NCBI GenBank assembly: GCA_023384355.1
Contig: JAHDWL010000008.1
Location: 1-64,000, forward strand
Reading direction: 5' to 3'
DNA: 64,000 nucleotides
DNA from: Anaerolineae bacterium
GTDB taxonomy: Bacteria > Chloroflexota > Anaerolineae > Promineifilales > Promineifilaceae
Shown: piece after piece, positions 25,166 to 33,916 of the stretch
How the letters are laid out: every line of letters starts with the position of its first letter
Numbering within the stretch: position 1 is the first letter of the stretch
The notes under the pieces: generated by a model
What the model saw: the letters and a program-made list of their open reading frames with translations, nothing else
Database searches by the model: none
Told to the model about the DNA's origin: nothing
Made by a program: the position numbers and the translations under genes

Positions 25166-27811
25166 ATGGCGAATAACCTGGAAGACTACGGGCCGGAATA
25201 CGAAGAGACCCAACCCGTTTTTGAGGACGATACACGGGTCTACGATTCAGATCCGCCCGAGCAGTACTACACTCTCGACGAGGCAAACGGCTCGGGATCG
25301 GAACGAAGCGGCATCAGCTGGCTGCTGATCGGGCTTATCGCATTGGCCGCGATCGCGACCGGGCTATTGATCTACTTCTTCCTCTTCCGGGATGATGGCG
25401 GCGGCTCTGCTATAGGGTCAACCGCCACACCACCGGGGGCGACCGACGATTCATGGAACCGCGTCCGCAATTCAGGCCGCCTGATCGTCGGAACGTCGCT
25501 GGATTACCCACCGTTTGCCTATCGCAACGCGCAATTTCAGCCCGACGGTTTCGATATAGCCGTCATTAGCGAAATCGCCAATCGGCTGGGTGTCGGGACC
25601 GAGATAAAGGATATGGCGTTTGACAGTCTGGGCAGTGCCCTGAACCTGGGCCAGGTCGATGTCGCCATTGCCGCCATCACTGTTACGTCTGAACGGGAAG
25701 AGCTTGTCGATTTCAGCAATATCTACTGGATCGGCGAGGAAGGCATCCTGGCCAGCAACGGATCGGATATCACGGCCATCATCACGTTGTCCGATATGGC
25801 CGGCCGTCGCGTCGGTGTCCAGCGCGGCAGCGTCTATGAAACATGGCTCCAGCGCGATCTTGTCGACAGCGGCATGACGCAGCCGGGCAACCTGTTTGTT
25901 TATGAGACGGCCGACGCCGCCGTGCGTGACTTGCGCGAGCAACGACTCGACCTGGTTGTACTCGACCGGCAGGTGGCTGACACGGCTGTGGCCCAGGGCG
26001 GCGTCAGGATTGTCGGCGGCGGTCTGAACCCGCAACGCTACGCCATCGCCTTGCGCAACGGCGCCGACTCCCTGCGCATTCAAATCAACTCGGCCCTGAC
26101 CCAACTGCAAAACGAGGGACGCATCGCCCTCCTTGCCCAGCAGTACCTGAATGCCGGGCCGGGGACGATCATCACCCCCCCCGCGCCGACGGCCACCAGC
26201 GCCGCCCAGCCGACAACGCCGCCCACCCAGCCGACGGCCGCCGCCTGCGTCAACGGCATGCGCTTCATCGCCGACCTGAACCTCGACGATAACAACATGC
26301 AATCGCCGCCGCCGGTCAGCCCCGGCCAGCCCTTCAGCAAGGGTTGGCGGATTCAGAACAGCGGCACGTGTGCCTGGACAACCGCCTATCGACTGGTCTT
26401 CGTCAGCGGCAACGTGCCTGGAGCCAGCATGGGCGGCCAGCCTACCCCGATCCAGGGTTTTGTCCCCGCCGGGAATCAGTACGATATGTTCGTCAATCTC
26501 GTCGCTCCGCTGTCTCCCGGCATCTATCAGGGCATCTGGCAGATGGTCGACGAACAGAACCGGCCGTTCGGCGATCGTATCTGGGTCGGCATCACTGTGC
26601 CCGCCGCGCCGACAGCCACCCCGCCGCCGACGCAGACGCCCTCACCGAGCATCCAGTTCACGGTCGATCGAAACAATATCCTGCAGGGTGAATGTGTGAC
26701 TTTCACCTGGAACGTCCAGAACGCAACGGCCGTTTACTTCTATGCCCAGGGCGAAGCGTGGCAGAATAACCAGGTGCCTCCACAAGGGAATCGCGTGGCC
26801 TGTCCACCGACCACCACGACCTATTTTCTGCGGGTGCTATGGCCGAACGGCACGGTTGAGGAGCGGCAGATCGCCATCACTGTGCGCCCCAACGTCAACG
26901 CACCTACCATCGCCCAGTTTGTAGCTTCACCCTCACAGGTGACGGTCGGTCAATGTGTAACCCTGCAATGGGATGTCCAGGGCAGCGTCTCCCGCGTCAC
27001 GGTCAGCAACCAGTTCCGCGTCATCTGGGACAACGCGCCATCACGCGGTAACACGCAGGACTGCACCGGCGGCCAGCCGACAACGATTGAATATCGCTTG
27101 CAGGCCACCGGCCCCGGTGGCCAAAGCCAGGCGCTGGATCACGTGAGCGTGGTCAGCCCGGCCACGGCCACCCCGGTGCCGACTGCACCGCCCAGCCAGC
27201 CGATCATCGACTCCTTCAGCGTGACGCCGTCACAAATTCAGACCGGACAGTGCATCCAGATTGTCTGGAGCACCAGTGGAGCGACGTGGCTGGTGCGGCT
27301 GTTGCGCAACAATGTCCTCGTTCTTGACAACGCCGCCCTATCCGGATCGGCCCAGGATTGCCTGCAATTTGCCGGGTCGTTTACTTACCAGCTCGTTGCC
27401 AGTACAACCAGTGGCCAATCGGAATCGCGCACCCAGTCGGTGTTGGTTACCGAAGCACCACCGAGTAACCCGCTGGCGGGCAAGACCTTTGACCTGACTG
27501 ACCTGAACGGACAACCGGTCCTGGCCGGTACGGTCACGACTATAACGTTCAATGCGGACGGGACGCTGAACGGATCGGCGGGCTGCAACAACTACAACGC
27601 GCGTTACACGGCCAATAACGGGCAGATCACCGTGAGTGAGTTGACGACGACCAACAGTTATTGCAGCGAGCCACCGGGCCTGATGGGGCAGGAAGGCGCG
27701 TATATCAACGCCTTACGGGCTGCGGCCACGTATGAATTCCCGGATCGCTCCACACAGATGGTCATGCGCAACGCCGCCGGCCAGGATATCCTGCGCTATA
27801 TCCTGAAGTAG
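25166..27811 (+). CDS. Membrane-anchored solute-binding/NBR1-type/Ig-like protein with C-terminal META domain
   Basis: 881 residues from ATG 25166, with AGGAGGT six bases upstream. A cytoplasmic acidic start of about 55 residues (Y- and E-rich) and one membrane helix (about 58-80, ISWLLIGLIALAAIATGLL) replace the lipobox of its paralog. Then come a solute-binding domain (about 98-325: GRLIVGTSLDYPPFAY, VTSEREELVDFSNIYW), an NBR1-type Ig domain (about 355-470: FSKGWRIQNSGTCAWTTAY), three Cys-containing Ig-like repeats, and an additional META domain (about 765-881: GSAGCNNYNARYT). Domain order matches 22883-25096 apart from the anchor and the META addition, so the pair arose by duplication. Ends at a strong terminator. 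Confidence 0.8.
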   Translation: MANNLEDYGPEYEETQPVFEDDTRVYDSDPPEQYYTLDEANGSGSERSGISWLLIGLIALAAIATGLLIYFFLFRDDGGGSAIGSTATPPGATDDSWNRVRNSGRLIVGTSLDYPPFAYRNAQFQPDGFDIAVISEIANRLGVGTEIKDMAFDSLGSALNLGQVDVAIAAITVTSEREELVDFSNIYWIGEEGILASNGSDITAIITLSDMAGRRVGVQRGSVYETWLQRDLVDSGMTQPGNLFVYETADAAVRDLREQRLDLVVLDRQVADTAVAQGGVRIVGGGLNPQRYAIALRNGADSLRIQINSALTQLQNEGRIALLAQQYLNAGPGTIITPPAPTATSAAQPTTPPTQPTAAACVNGMRFIADLNLDDNNMQSPPPVSPGQPFSKGWRIQNSGTCAWTTAYRLVFVSGNVPGASMGGQPTPIQGFVPAGNQYDMFVNLVAPLSPGIYQGIWQMVDEQNRPFGDRIWVGITVPAAPTATPPPTQTPSPSIQFTVDRNNILQGECVTFTWNVQNATAVYFYAQGEAWQNNQVPPQGNRVACPPTTTTYFLRVLWPNGTVEERQIAITVRPNVNAPTIAQFVASPSQVTVGQCVTLQWDVQGSVSRVTVSNQFRVIWDNAPSRGNTQDCTGGQPTTIEYRLQATGPGGQSQALDHVSVVSPATATPVPTAPPSQPIIDSFSVTPSQIQTGQCIQIVWSTSGATWLVRLLRNNVLVLDNAALSGSAQDCLQFAGSFTYQLVASTTSGQSESRTQSVLVTEAPPSNPLAGKTFDLTDLNGQPVLAGTVTTITFNADGTLNGSAGCNNYNARYTANNGQITVSELTTTNSYCSEPPGLMGQEGAYINALRAAATYEFPDRSTQMVMRNAAGQDILRYILK

Positions 27812-27838
27812 CCGGGAACGGAAAGAGGGATATGGATG

Positions 27839-27865
27839 AAGGGCGGCCGAGTGGCCGCCCTTTTT
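27839..27865 (+). terminator. Rho-independent terminator
   Basis: GGGCGGCC-GAGT-GGCCGCCC followed by TTTTT, preceded by AA. It ends the plus-strand envelope region. Confidence 0.92.
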
Positions 27866-27961
27866 GCTGGAACCTGACAGGTTCGGCCAGGTTTCATTGA
27901 GTGGGCCAGTCAGGTCACATGTATTTCAAATGAAGGCTGATGCATCGGGCGGACAGTCCGT

Positions 27962-28996
27962 CTAGAACCAGCGTCGTTTCCTCATGAAGAACAACAATCC
28001 CCCTGCTACGATCGCCATCAGAAGCAGGACAGCCGGGTAGCCCCAGGGCTTCTCCAGTTCCGGCATGTATTCAAAATTCATACCGTAGATGCTGGCGATA
28101 AAAGTGATGGGCAGGAAAACGGTGGCGATGACCGTCAAAAGCTGGTTCACGCGCCCCGTGTTACGCTCGATATTGCCCATATGCAGCTCCATCACCTCTT
28201 TCAACATGGCGCGCAGGCGATCGTAATTAGCCAGTAGCTGCTCAGTTTCCCTTTGCAATGATTTGGTGAAGTATTTGGCCACCCGCTCACTGATGAACTT
28301 CGACTCCGCATCCTTGACGTACTCCAGGAAATCTTCCAGCTCGAGTAACGGCTCATTCCATGGCTTAATGTATTCCCGCGTGTCGAGAATTGTGCGATAA
28401 ACCTGCTCGCTTCCCCGACCGATGAGCACGTTATCCTCCAGCACCTCCAGTTCGGCCGCCAGAATTTTAAATGCATGCTGAAAGTGCTCCACAATGACGG
28501 CCCGAATGAGCAGATAGAGCAGATAATCGGGGCCGTATTCCAGCACGTGTGTTTGCCGGTTGAGCGCACGCCGGCGTGTGCGCGAAAAAAGGCCGTGGCG
28601 CTGGTGCTCATACAGGATCAGGGCGTTGGTTGTCAGGATGAAGGACCCCCCGCTCTGAACCAGCCGGCCTTTCTCCGGGTCAAGATACGGCACCATGTAC
28701 TCCAGATAGAGGCAATTCTCATATTCCACCTCAAATTTCGCCCGGCCCTCATCCAGGAGATCGGGCAGGACGAACTGATCGACCCCGAAAAATTCAAACA
28801 GGCGGATTAGCTCGGTCTCGTCATGGACGTCACGTACCGTCACCCAATTGATTCGTGTCGCGTCGGCCCGCTCCAGCAACTCGTCGATATTCTGGCAATC
28901 ATAAGCGTCAATGGCTTGGGTATCGTAGATCACAATCGAATAGTTTGAGGTCACTGATGAATTGCTCTCGCCATTTTGAGGGTATTGAACATCCAT
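27962..28996 (-). CDS. corA: CorA-type divalent metal ion channel
   Basis: 344 residues from ATG 28996. The cytoplasmic N-terminal domain (1 to about 280) ends in a long helix (ETEQLLANYDRLRAMLKEVMEL). Two C-terminal membrane helices follow (about 280-305 and 315-338). The signature YGMNFEYMPE closes TM1; GMN is the selectivity-loop motif of CorA Mg2+/Co2+ channels, which work as pentamers. The C-terminus is basic (MRKRRWF), as usual for the family. The exact ion is not shown by the sequence. Downstream neighbour of argS on the same strand, but with about 100 bases between. Confidence 0.92.
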   Translation of the reverse strand: MDVQYPQNGESNSSVTSNYSIVIYDTQAIDAYDCQNIDELLERADATRINWVTVRDVHDETELIRLFEFFGVDQFVLPDLLDEGRAKFEVEYENCLYLEYMVPYLDPEKGRLVQSGGSFILTTNALILYEHQRHGLFSRTRRRALNRQTHVLEYGPDYLLYLLIRAVIVEHFQHAFKILAAELEVLEDNVLIGRGSEQVYRTILDTREYIKPWNEPLLELEDFLEYVKDAESKFISERVAKYFTKSLQRETEQLLANYDRLRAMLKEVMELHMGNIERNTGRVNQLLTVIATVFLPITFIASIYGMNFEYMPELEKPWGYPAVLLLMAIVAGGLLFFMRKRRWF

Positions 28997-29100
28997 AGGT
29001 CAACCACTTCTCACAATAAAGCAAACCCTAATCGGTTCGGATCGGAATTCAACCCGGTGCACACCTCGCCCCTGTCAGGGTTGTCCCCGAATCGCGCAGG

Positions 29101-30765
29101 TTACATGACGTCCGGGGCACTCATGCCCATCAACTCCAGCACTCGGGCAAAAACAGCCCTGGCCGTGCGGTAAAAGCGCAGCCGGGCCAGGCGCAACGGC
29201 TCAGGCACATCGCTGTGCAATACGCGGCACTCCTCGTAGGCCGGGTGAAACAACGCCGCCAGATCATAGGCGTAAAATGCGAGGCGATGCGGCTCGCAAG
29301 TCGTGGCGATCATCTCCATCACGTCGCCCAGTTCCAGCGCCTTGCGCAGAAAAGCCAGCTCCCGCTCGTGGGTCAGCAGGCGCAGGTCGGCGTCCTCGTC
29401 GGCATCCTCGGGCAGACCCGCCTCGGCCCACTTGCGGAAGATACCCGCGCACCGCACGTGGGCATTCTGGATGTAGTACACCGGGTTCTTGTCCGACTGC
29501 TCCACGGCCAGATCGAGGTCGAAGTCGACCGGGCTGTTGGCCGAGCGCGAGATCATGAAGTAGCGGATAGCATCCGCGCCGACTTCGTCGACCAGTTCAT
29601 CGAGCGTCACGAACAGGCCGCGGCGTGTGCTCATTTTTACCTGATTGCCACCGCGCACAAGGTTGACGATCTGGTGCAACAGCGTATGGACAAAATCTGA
29701 GCTGTAGCCCAATGCCCGCACGCCCATTAGCACCTGGGGAGCGGTGGCGTGATGGTCAGGGCCAAAGATGTCGACAACCAGGTCAAAGCCCCGCTGGGCC
29801 TTGTCCCAATGATAGGCGATGTCGGGCAGACGATAGGTTGGCTCGCCGTCAGCCTTAACGACGACGCGATCCTTGTCGTCGCCAAACCCGGTCGTGCGGA
29901 ACCATTGCGCGCCGTCTTTTTCATAGATGTAGCCGCGCTTGCGCAGCTCTTCCAGGGTCTTCCACACCGCGCCTGTCTCGTAGAGGCTCTGCTCGCGGAA
30001 ATAGACGTCGAAGACGATGCCGATTCGGGCCAGGGTCTCCTTCTGTTGCAGAGAGATACGCTCGCGGGCATATTCGGCGAATGTGTCGGTCGGCATCTCG
30101 ACCAGCGCGTCGCCGTTCGCAGCGATGAGGTCCTTCGCCAGGTCGATGATGTAATCACCCTGGTAGTACTCATCCAGCAATTCGGCCGGCTGCCCCAGCT
30201 CCTGCAGATAACGCACCTTGACCGACTCGCCGAGCAGGGTGATCTGTCGCCCGGCGTCGTTGTAATAATATTCGAGGGTTACGTCGTAGCCGGCGGCTTC
30301 CAGCACGCGATGGAGGGTATCGCCTATGACGCCGCCGCGGGTGCGGCCGAGCGTGATCGGCCCGGTCGGGTTGGCGCTGACGCATTCAACCTGGGCCTTT
30401 TTGTGACCCTGCCCCAGATCGACGCGGCCGAAGTCGCCGGCGGGGGCCAGAATGCGGTCGGGCAGCGATTGCAGCCAGACCTTCGACAGGCGAAAGTTGA
30501 TGAACCCCGGAGCGACGGCGGTCGTCTCGCCGATGTAGTCGGGGAGCGCGATGTGCCCGACGATTGCCTCAGCGATCTTCAGCGGAGCCATGCGCGCCGG
30601 GCGCGCCAGTTGCAGCGCGACGGCCGTGGCGTAATCGCCGTGGGTAGTCTCGCGTGGGCGCTCCACGAGAACGTCGGGAATGTCAAAAGAGGGCAGCGTT
30701 CCAGCCGCCTGGGCCGCGGAAATGGCCGCCCGTACGGCGGCCGACAGTTCGTGGTGATGTAACAT
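29101..30765 (-). CDS. argS: Arginyl-tRNA synthetase
   Basis: ATG 30765 gives 554 residues and lies seven bases after TAAAAT, suggesting a leaderless message. ATG 30774 lies within that box. The N-terminal Add1-type domain (1 to about 105) is followed by the class I catalytic core: VSANPTGPITLGRTRGG (129-145), where the HIGH site reads TLGR, and the KMSKS site as KMSTR. The C-terminal anticodon-binding domain has NAHVRCAGIFRKW and ends LELMGMSAPDVM, the usual ArgS ending. It charges tRNA-Arg with arginine. Loss of both HIGH histidines is unusual. Confidence 0.93.
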   Translation of the reverse strand: MLHHHELSAAVRAAISAAQAAGTLPSFDIPDVLVERPRETTHGDYATAVALQLARPARMAPLKIAEAIVGHIALPDYIGETTAVAPGFINFRLSKVWLQSLPDRILAPAGDFGRVDLGQGHKKAQVECVSANPTGPITLGRTRGGVIGDTLHRVLEAAGYDVTLEYYYNDAGRQITLLGESVKVRYLQELGQPAELLDEYYQGDYIIDLAKDLIAANGDALVEMPTDTFAEYARERISLQQKETLARIGIVFDVYFREQSLYETGAVWKTLEELRKRGYIYEKDGAQWFRTTGFGDDKDRVVVKADGEPTYRLPDIAYHWDKAQRGFDLVVDIFGPDHHATAPQVLMGVRALGYSSDFVHTLLHQIVNLVRGGNQVKMSTRRGLFVTLDELVDEVGADAIRYFMISRSANSPVDFDLDLAVEQSDKNPVYYIQNAHVRCAGIFRKWAEAGLPEDADEDADLRLLTHERELAFLRKALELGDVMEMIATTCEPHRLAFYAYDLAALFHPAYEECRVLHSDVPEPLRLARLRFYRTARAVFARVLELMGMSAPDVM

Positions 30766-30772
30766 GGGCCGC

Positions 30773-30778
30773 ATTTTA
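30773..30778 (-). promoter_or_regulatory. -10 box of a leaderless promoter for argS (TAAAAT)
   Basis: On the minus strand TAAAAT is followed by seven bases (GCGGCCC) and ATG 30765. No ribosome site is present. Confidence 0.5.
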
Positions 30779-30863
30779 ACATTTAGAACCGCCCTGTGCG
30801 AGAGAAGAACGGCCGGACTGATTATCCGCCGGTGAGTGATACTTCTCTACACCAATGAGGTGA

Positions 30864-30892
30864 TTGCGTCACATCGACGCCAAACGTATACT
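30864..30892 (+). promoter_or_regulatory. Sigma-70-type promoter for the 30954 gene
   Basis: TTGCGT (30864-30869), exactly 17 bases, then TATACT (30887-30892), about 60 bases before ATG 30954. Confidence 0.7.
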
Positions 30893-30953
30893 CCATATTA
30901 ATGGATCGGGAGGCCGCCCCGGAGCCGGCGACTGAGCGACCCGGGAAGATAAT

Positions 30954-31817
30954 ATGGATGAATCACTGCTCGCGCCGGAATCCAACGAGCAAGCTATTGT
31001 TATCGAGAATGCAGCCGCATCGCCCCAAATGGTGCTGACGTCCGAGGGCGACGAGCTGGAGACGTTGCTCGGCGCGCCGGTGCCGGTCGCCGTTGCTCCT
31101 TCGGCCGCCGAATCCGCCCCGACCCCAACAGAGGACCCGGAGTTCGACGCTTACATGGCGGTCATCAAACTGCTCATCGGCGGCTCTATCGAGGCCGCGG
31201 CCGAGTTGATGGAACGGCTGGAGAAGTGGGAAGCCGAACTTGACGCGGCCGAAGGCCCTCCGGAACCGGGCGAGGCCCACAGCACCGGGGACGTCGCCCG
31301 CTATATGCTGGTGGGCATGGCCCTGTCGGCCGGAGAGGGCGCGCGGCGGCAGGTCATGAACCTCGCTCGCGCATCAGACATGTTCTGGCGGTTCGCCGGC
31401 AGCGCCGCGCAACCTCTGGTCGACAATCGCGTGACGGGCATCGTCACACGACCAATCGATCGCGCCTTCGACCAGCTGGTGAATCGCGGGCAGAAGCGCG
31501 TCAATGACTGGATAGAACTGGGCCGGACGCAAGAGCCTGGCGCGCGGCGAATCGCCCGAAAGACGTTTGAGGAAGTGATCGACGAGTTTATTGGCCATTT
31601 GGCTGAAAATGAGGAGTTGGCGGATCTTGTCCAGAAGAAGAGTCTTGGGCTGGCGAATGAGGCTGTTGACGAGTTTCGCTCGCGAACCGTTTCGGCCGAC
31701 GCCATAGCCGAGAATATCGTCCGGCGAATTCTGCGCCGCCCGCCGCGCAGCCAGCTGCCTCAGCCTTCGGACGCTATCGGGCAGACCATCGTCGAAGGCG
31801 TTGCGGATACGCCCTAG
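30954..31817 (+). CDS. Hypothetical helical protein
   Basis: 287 residues from ATG 30954, with GGGAAGAT just upstream. The N-terminal 65 residues are low complexity and acidic (Ala/Pro/Glu). From about 65 on the protein looks wholly helical: YMAVIKLLIGGSIEAAAELM; ARYMLVGMALSAGEGARRQV; VTRPIDRAFDQLVNRGQK; FEEVIDEFIGHLAENEEL. It ends in a basic tail (NIVRRILRRPP). One weakly hydrophobic segment near 105-125 might touch the membrane, but no clear TM helix is seen. Family not recognised. The RDD gene follows after 36 bases, so the two may be one operon. Confidence 0.65.
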   Translation: MDESLLAPESNEQAIVIENAAASPQMVLTSEGDELETLLGAPVPVAVAPSAAESAPTPTEDPEFDAYMAVIKLLIGGSIEAAAELMERLEKWEAELDAAEGPPEPGEAHSTGDVARYMLVGMALSAGEGARRQVMNLARASDMFWRFAGSAAQPLVDNRVTGIVTRPIDRAFDQLVNRGQKRVNDWIELGRTQEPGARRIARKTFEEVIDEFIGHLAENEELADLVQKKSLGLANEAVDEFRSRTVSADAIAENIVRRILRRPPRSQLPQPSDAIGQTIVEGVADTP

Positions 31818-31853
31818 GGCCTGCATCGCACAATAATCCATGACGGTGTTCCA

Positions 31854-32465
31854 ATGAACAAGGCAGCCCAATCAATCGACTCCCTTCGCGGTGATTACGC
31901 CGGTTTTGTCACCCGGTCGATCGCGTTCGCCATCGACTTGTTTGTCATCGTCACCGCCCAATTCCTTTTTATCATGTTCGCGCGGCTGACGCTCGAATTT
32001 TTTGGTTTCGATCAATTGGCCCGTCAGATCTTTGAGCCGACGGAGTCTGTCACGGAGTCACCCCTTGCCTACATCGCCCGGTGGGTTATTACCATCGTGA
32101 GCAGCGGGTTGCTATTTGCCGTTTACGCCATCACGCTCTGGATTCTGGCAGAAAAGACCCTGGGGCAGGCGCTTCTGGGTTTGCGCGTGGTGCGCACCAA
32201 CGGCAAGCACATCACCCTGCTCCCCGCCGTGAAGCGTGTGTTGGGCTATTGGATTTCCTTTATAGCCCTGTTGTTGGGCTTTCTGTGGATCTTGATCGAT
32301 GACCGTCGGCAGGGTTGGCACGATAAAATAGCCGATACGTATGTGGTCTATGATTGGGATGCGCGAATAGGCAGACACCTGCGCGAATGGCTGGCCCGCC
32401 ATCAGGAAAGTCGTCGCACCCAGACCACCGAGTCCACCGAACCTTCCACACCATCACAAGGATAG
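31854..32465 (+). CDS. RDD-family membrane protein
   Basis: 203 residues from ATG 31854. Four membrane segments are visible (about 19-43, 75-102 and a pair about 120-145). The family motif is present in outline: GFVTRSIAFAIDLFVI in the first helix (Arg and Asp of RDD), KTLGQALLGLRVVRTNG between helices and DDRRQGWHDKIADTYVV after the last, all standard for RDD proteins. The function of this family is mostly unclear; transport roles have been proposed. The WS/DGAT gene starts five bases after its stop, which suggests co-translation. Confidence 0.85.
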   Translation: MNKAAQSIDSLRGDYAGFVTRSIAFAIDLFVIVTAQFLFIMFARLTLEFFGFDQLARQIFEPTESVTESPLAYIARWVITIVSSGLLFAVYAITLWILAEKTLGQALLGLRVVRTNGKHITLLPAVKRVLGYWISFIALLLGFLWILIDDRRQGWHDKIADTYVVYDWDARIGRHLREWLARHQESRRTQTTESTEPSTPSQG

Positions 32466-32470
32466 TTGTT

Positions 32471-33874
32471 ATGCCCTCACCAATCACTCCCCTGTCAAAT
32501 GTTGACGCCGCCTGGCTGAAAATGGAGGACCCGACCAACCTGATGATGGTGACAGGTGTGATAACCTTCGCCCACCCGGTAGATTTCGATTATTTAAAGG
32601 CACTGGTCGAAACGCGCCTGTTGCAGTTCGACCGGTTTCGTCAGCGGGTTGTGCGGCCGTCCTTTCCGTTCGCGCCTAATTACTGGGAGTTCGATCCCTA
32701 TTTTGACGTGAATGCTCATCTGCATCGTATCGGCCTGCCCCACCCGCGAGACAAATCAGCCTTGCAACAACTCGCCAGTGAGCTGATGTCCACGTCGCTG
32801 GATTTCAGCAAGCCACTCTGGCAATTCCACGTCGTGGACGGCTACGGCGACGGCGGGGCGATCATCGCCCGCTTTCACCACGCTATGGCCGACGGGATGG
32901 CGCTGGTCGGGGTGTTGCTGGCGCTGACCGATTTATCGCCCAACGCGCCCCGGCCGGAACCGGACGGCGAGGCCTTGGTATCCTTCCAGCGTCCACCCGG
33001 CGGACTGCGTGGCTCATGGGAGGCCTTGCAGTTGCGCGGAGCCAAAATGATGGGCAAGGGGGTCAGCGTCGGCCGGCGGGCGCTGATCGAGGGGTTGGAA
33101 AGCTATCTGAACAACGACCGCCCGCGCGAACTGGCCGAGGAAAGTTTTGATTATACCCACGCCGCCGGCAAGCTGGTGTTGCGCGCGCCGGACCCGCATA
33201 CGATCTTCAAGGGCAAGCTGGGCATCGCCAAGCGAGCTGCCTGGTCCCGGCCGTTGCCGATGAGCGAAATCAAGGCTATGCGCAAGGCCACCGGGGCAAC
33301 CGTCAATGACCTCATGACCGCCGCCGTGGCCGGCGGCTTGCGACGCTATATGGAGTCACACGGCGAGGAACCGGTTGACTTCCGCGCCGCCGTGCCCGTC
33401 AATCTGCGACGACCGAACGACATGGGCGATCTGGGTAACAAATTCGGCCTGGTCTTTCTGGATTTGCCGGTCAGCGTGGTAGACATGCCGCGACGGCTGG
33501 CAATTGTCCGCCACCGGATGGAAACGTTGAAAGAGAGTATGGAAGCGCCGGTGTCGCTCGACATCCTGGGCGTCATGGGCGCCTCGGCTCAAGCTATCCA
33601 GGACACAGCGGTCAGGTTGATCGGCTCCAAGGCGACAACCGTGCTGACCAACGTGCCCGGCCCGCCGATTCCACTCTATCTGGCCGGACAGCCGATCACG
33701 GGGTTGATGTTCTGGGTGCCGCAGAGTGGGCGGCTGGGTCTGGGGATCAGCGTGCTCAGCTATGCGAACAATATCCATCTGGGTATTGCCACCGATGCCG
33801 GGCTAGTCCCCGACCCGGACGAGATCATGCTCGGGTTTTATGCGGAGTATGATGAGTTGTTGGGGATGGTCTAG
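32471..33874 (+). CDS. Wax ester synthase/acyl-CoA:diacylglycerol acyltransferase (WS/DGAT)
   Basis: 467 residues from ATG 32471, with AAGGAT upstream; the frame is open 39 codons earlier but overlaps the RDD gene. The catalytic motif HHAMADG is at 136-142 (HHxxxDG), preceded by PLWQFHVVDGY. The start (PLSNVDAAWLKMEDPTNLMM) and the second conserved block PVNLRRPNDMGDLGNKF, then NVPGPPIPLYLAGQPI, are hallmarks of the bacterial family. The enzyme transfers acyl groups from acyl-CoA to long-chain alcohols or diacylglycerol at the membrane surface, making storage lipids. Likely in an operon with the RDD protein. Confidence 0.93.
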   Translation: MPSPITPLSNVDAAWLKMEDPTNLMMVTGVITFAHPVDFDYLKALVETRLLQFDRFRQRVVRPSFPFAPNYWEFDPYFDVNAHLHRIGLPHPRDKSALQQLASELMSTSLDFSKPLWQFHVVDGYGDGGAIIARFHHAMADGMALVGVLLALTDLSPNAPRPEPDGEALVSFQRPPGGLRGSWEALQLRGAKMMGKGVSVGRRALIEGLESYLNNDRPRELAEESFDYTHAAGKLVLRAPDPHTIFKGKLGIAKRAAWSRPLPMSEIKAMRKATGATVNDLMTAAVAGGLRRYMESHGEEPVDFRAAVPVNLRRPNDMGDLGNKFGLVFLDLPVSVVDMPRRLAIVRHRMETLKESMEAPVSLDILGVMGASAQAIQDTAVRLIGSKATTVLTNVPGPPIPLYLAGQPITGLMFWVPQSGRLGLGISVLSYANNIHLGIATDAGLVPDPDEIMLGFYAEYDELLGMV

Positions 33875-33916
33875 CGAGGTCTGATCTTGCTGGCATAAAG
33901 ATAGAGCTCAATCGGC

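Noticed and set aside
29749-30762. Plus-strand open frame opposite argS
   Set aside because: Shadow of argS in the opposite frame; no family pattern and no ribosome site.
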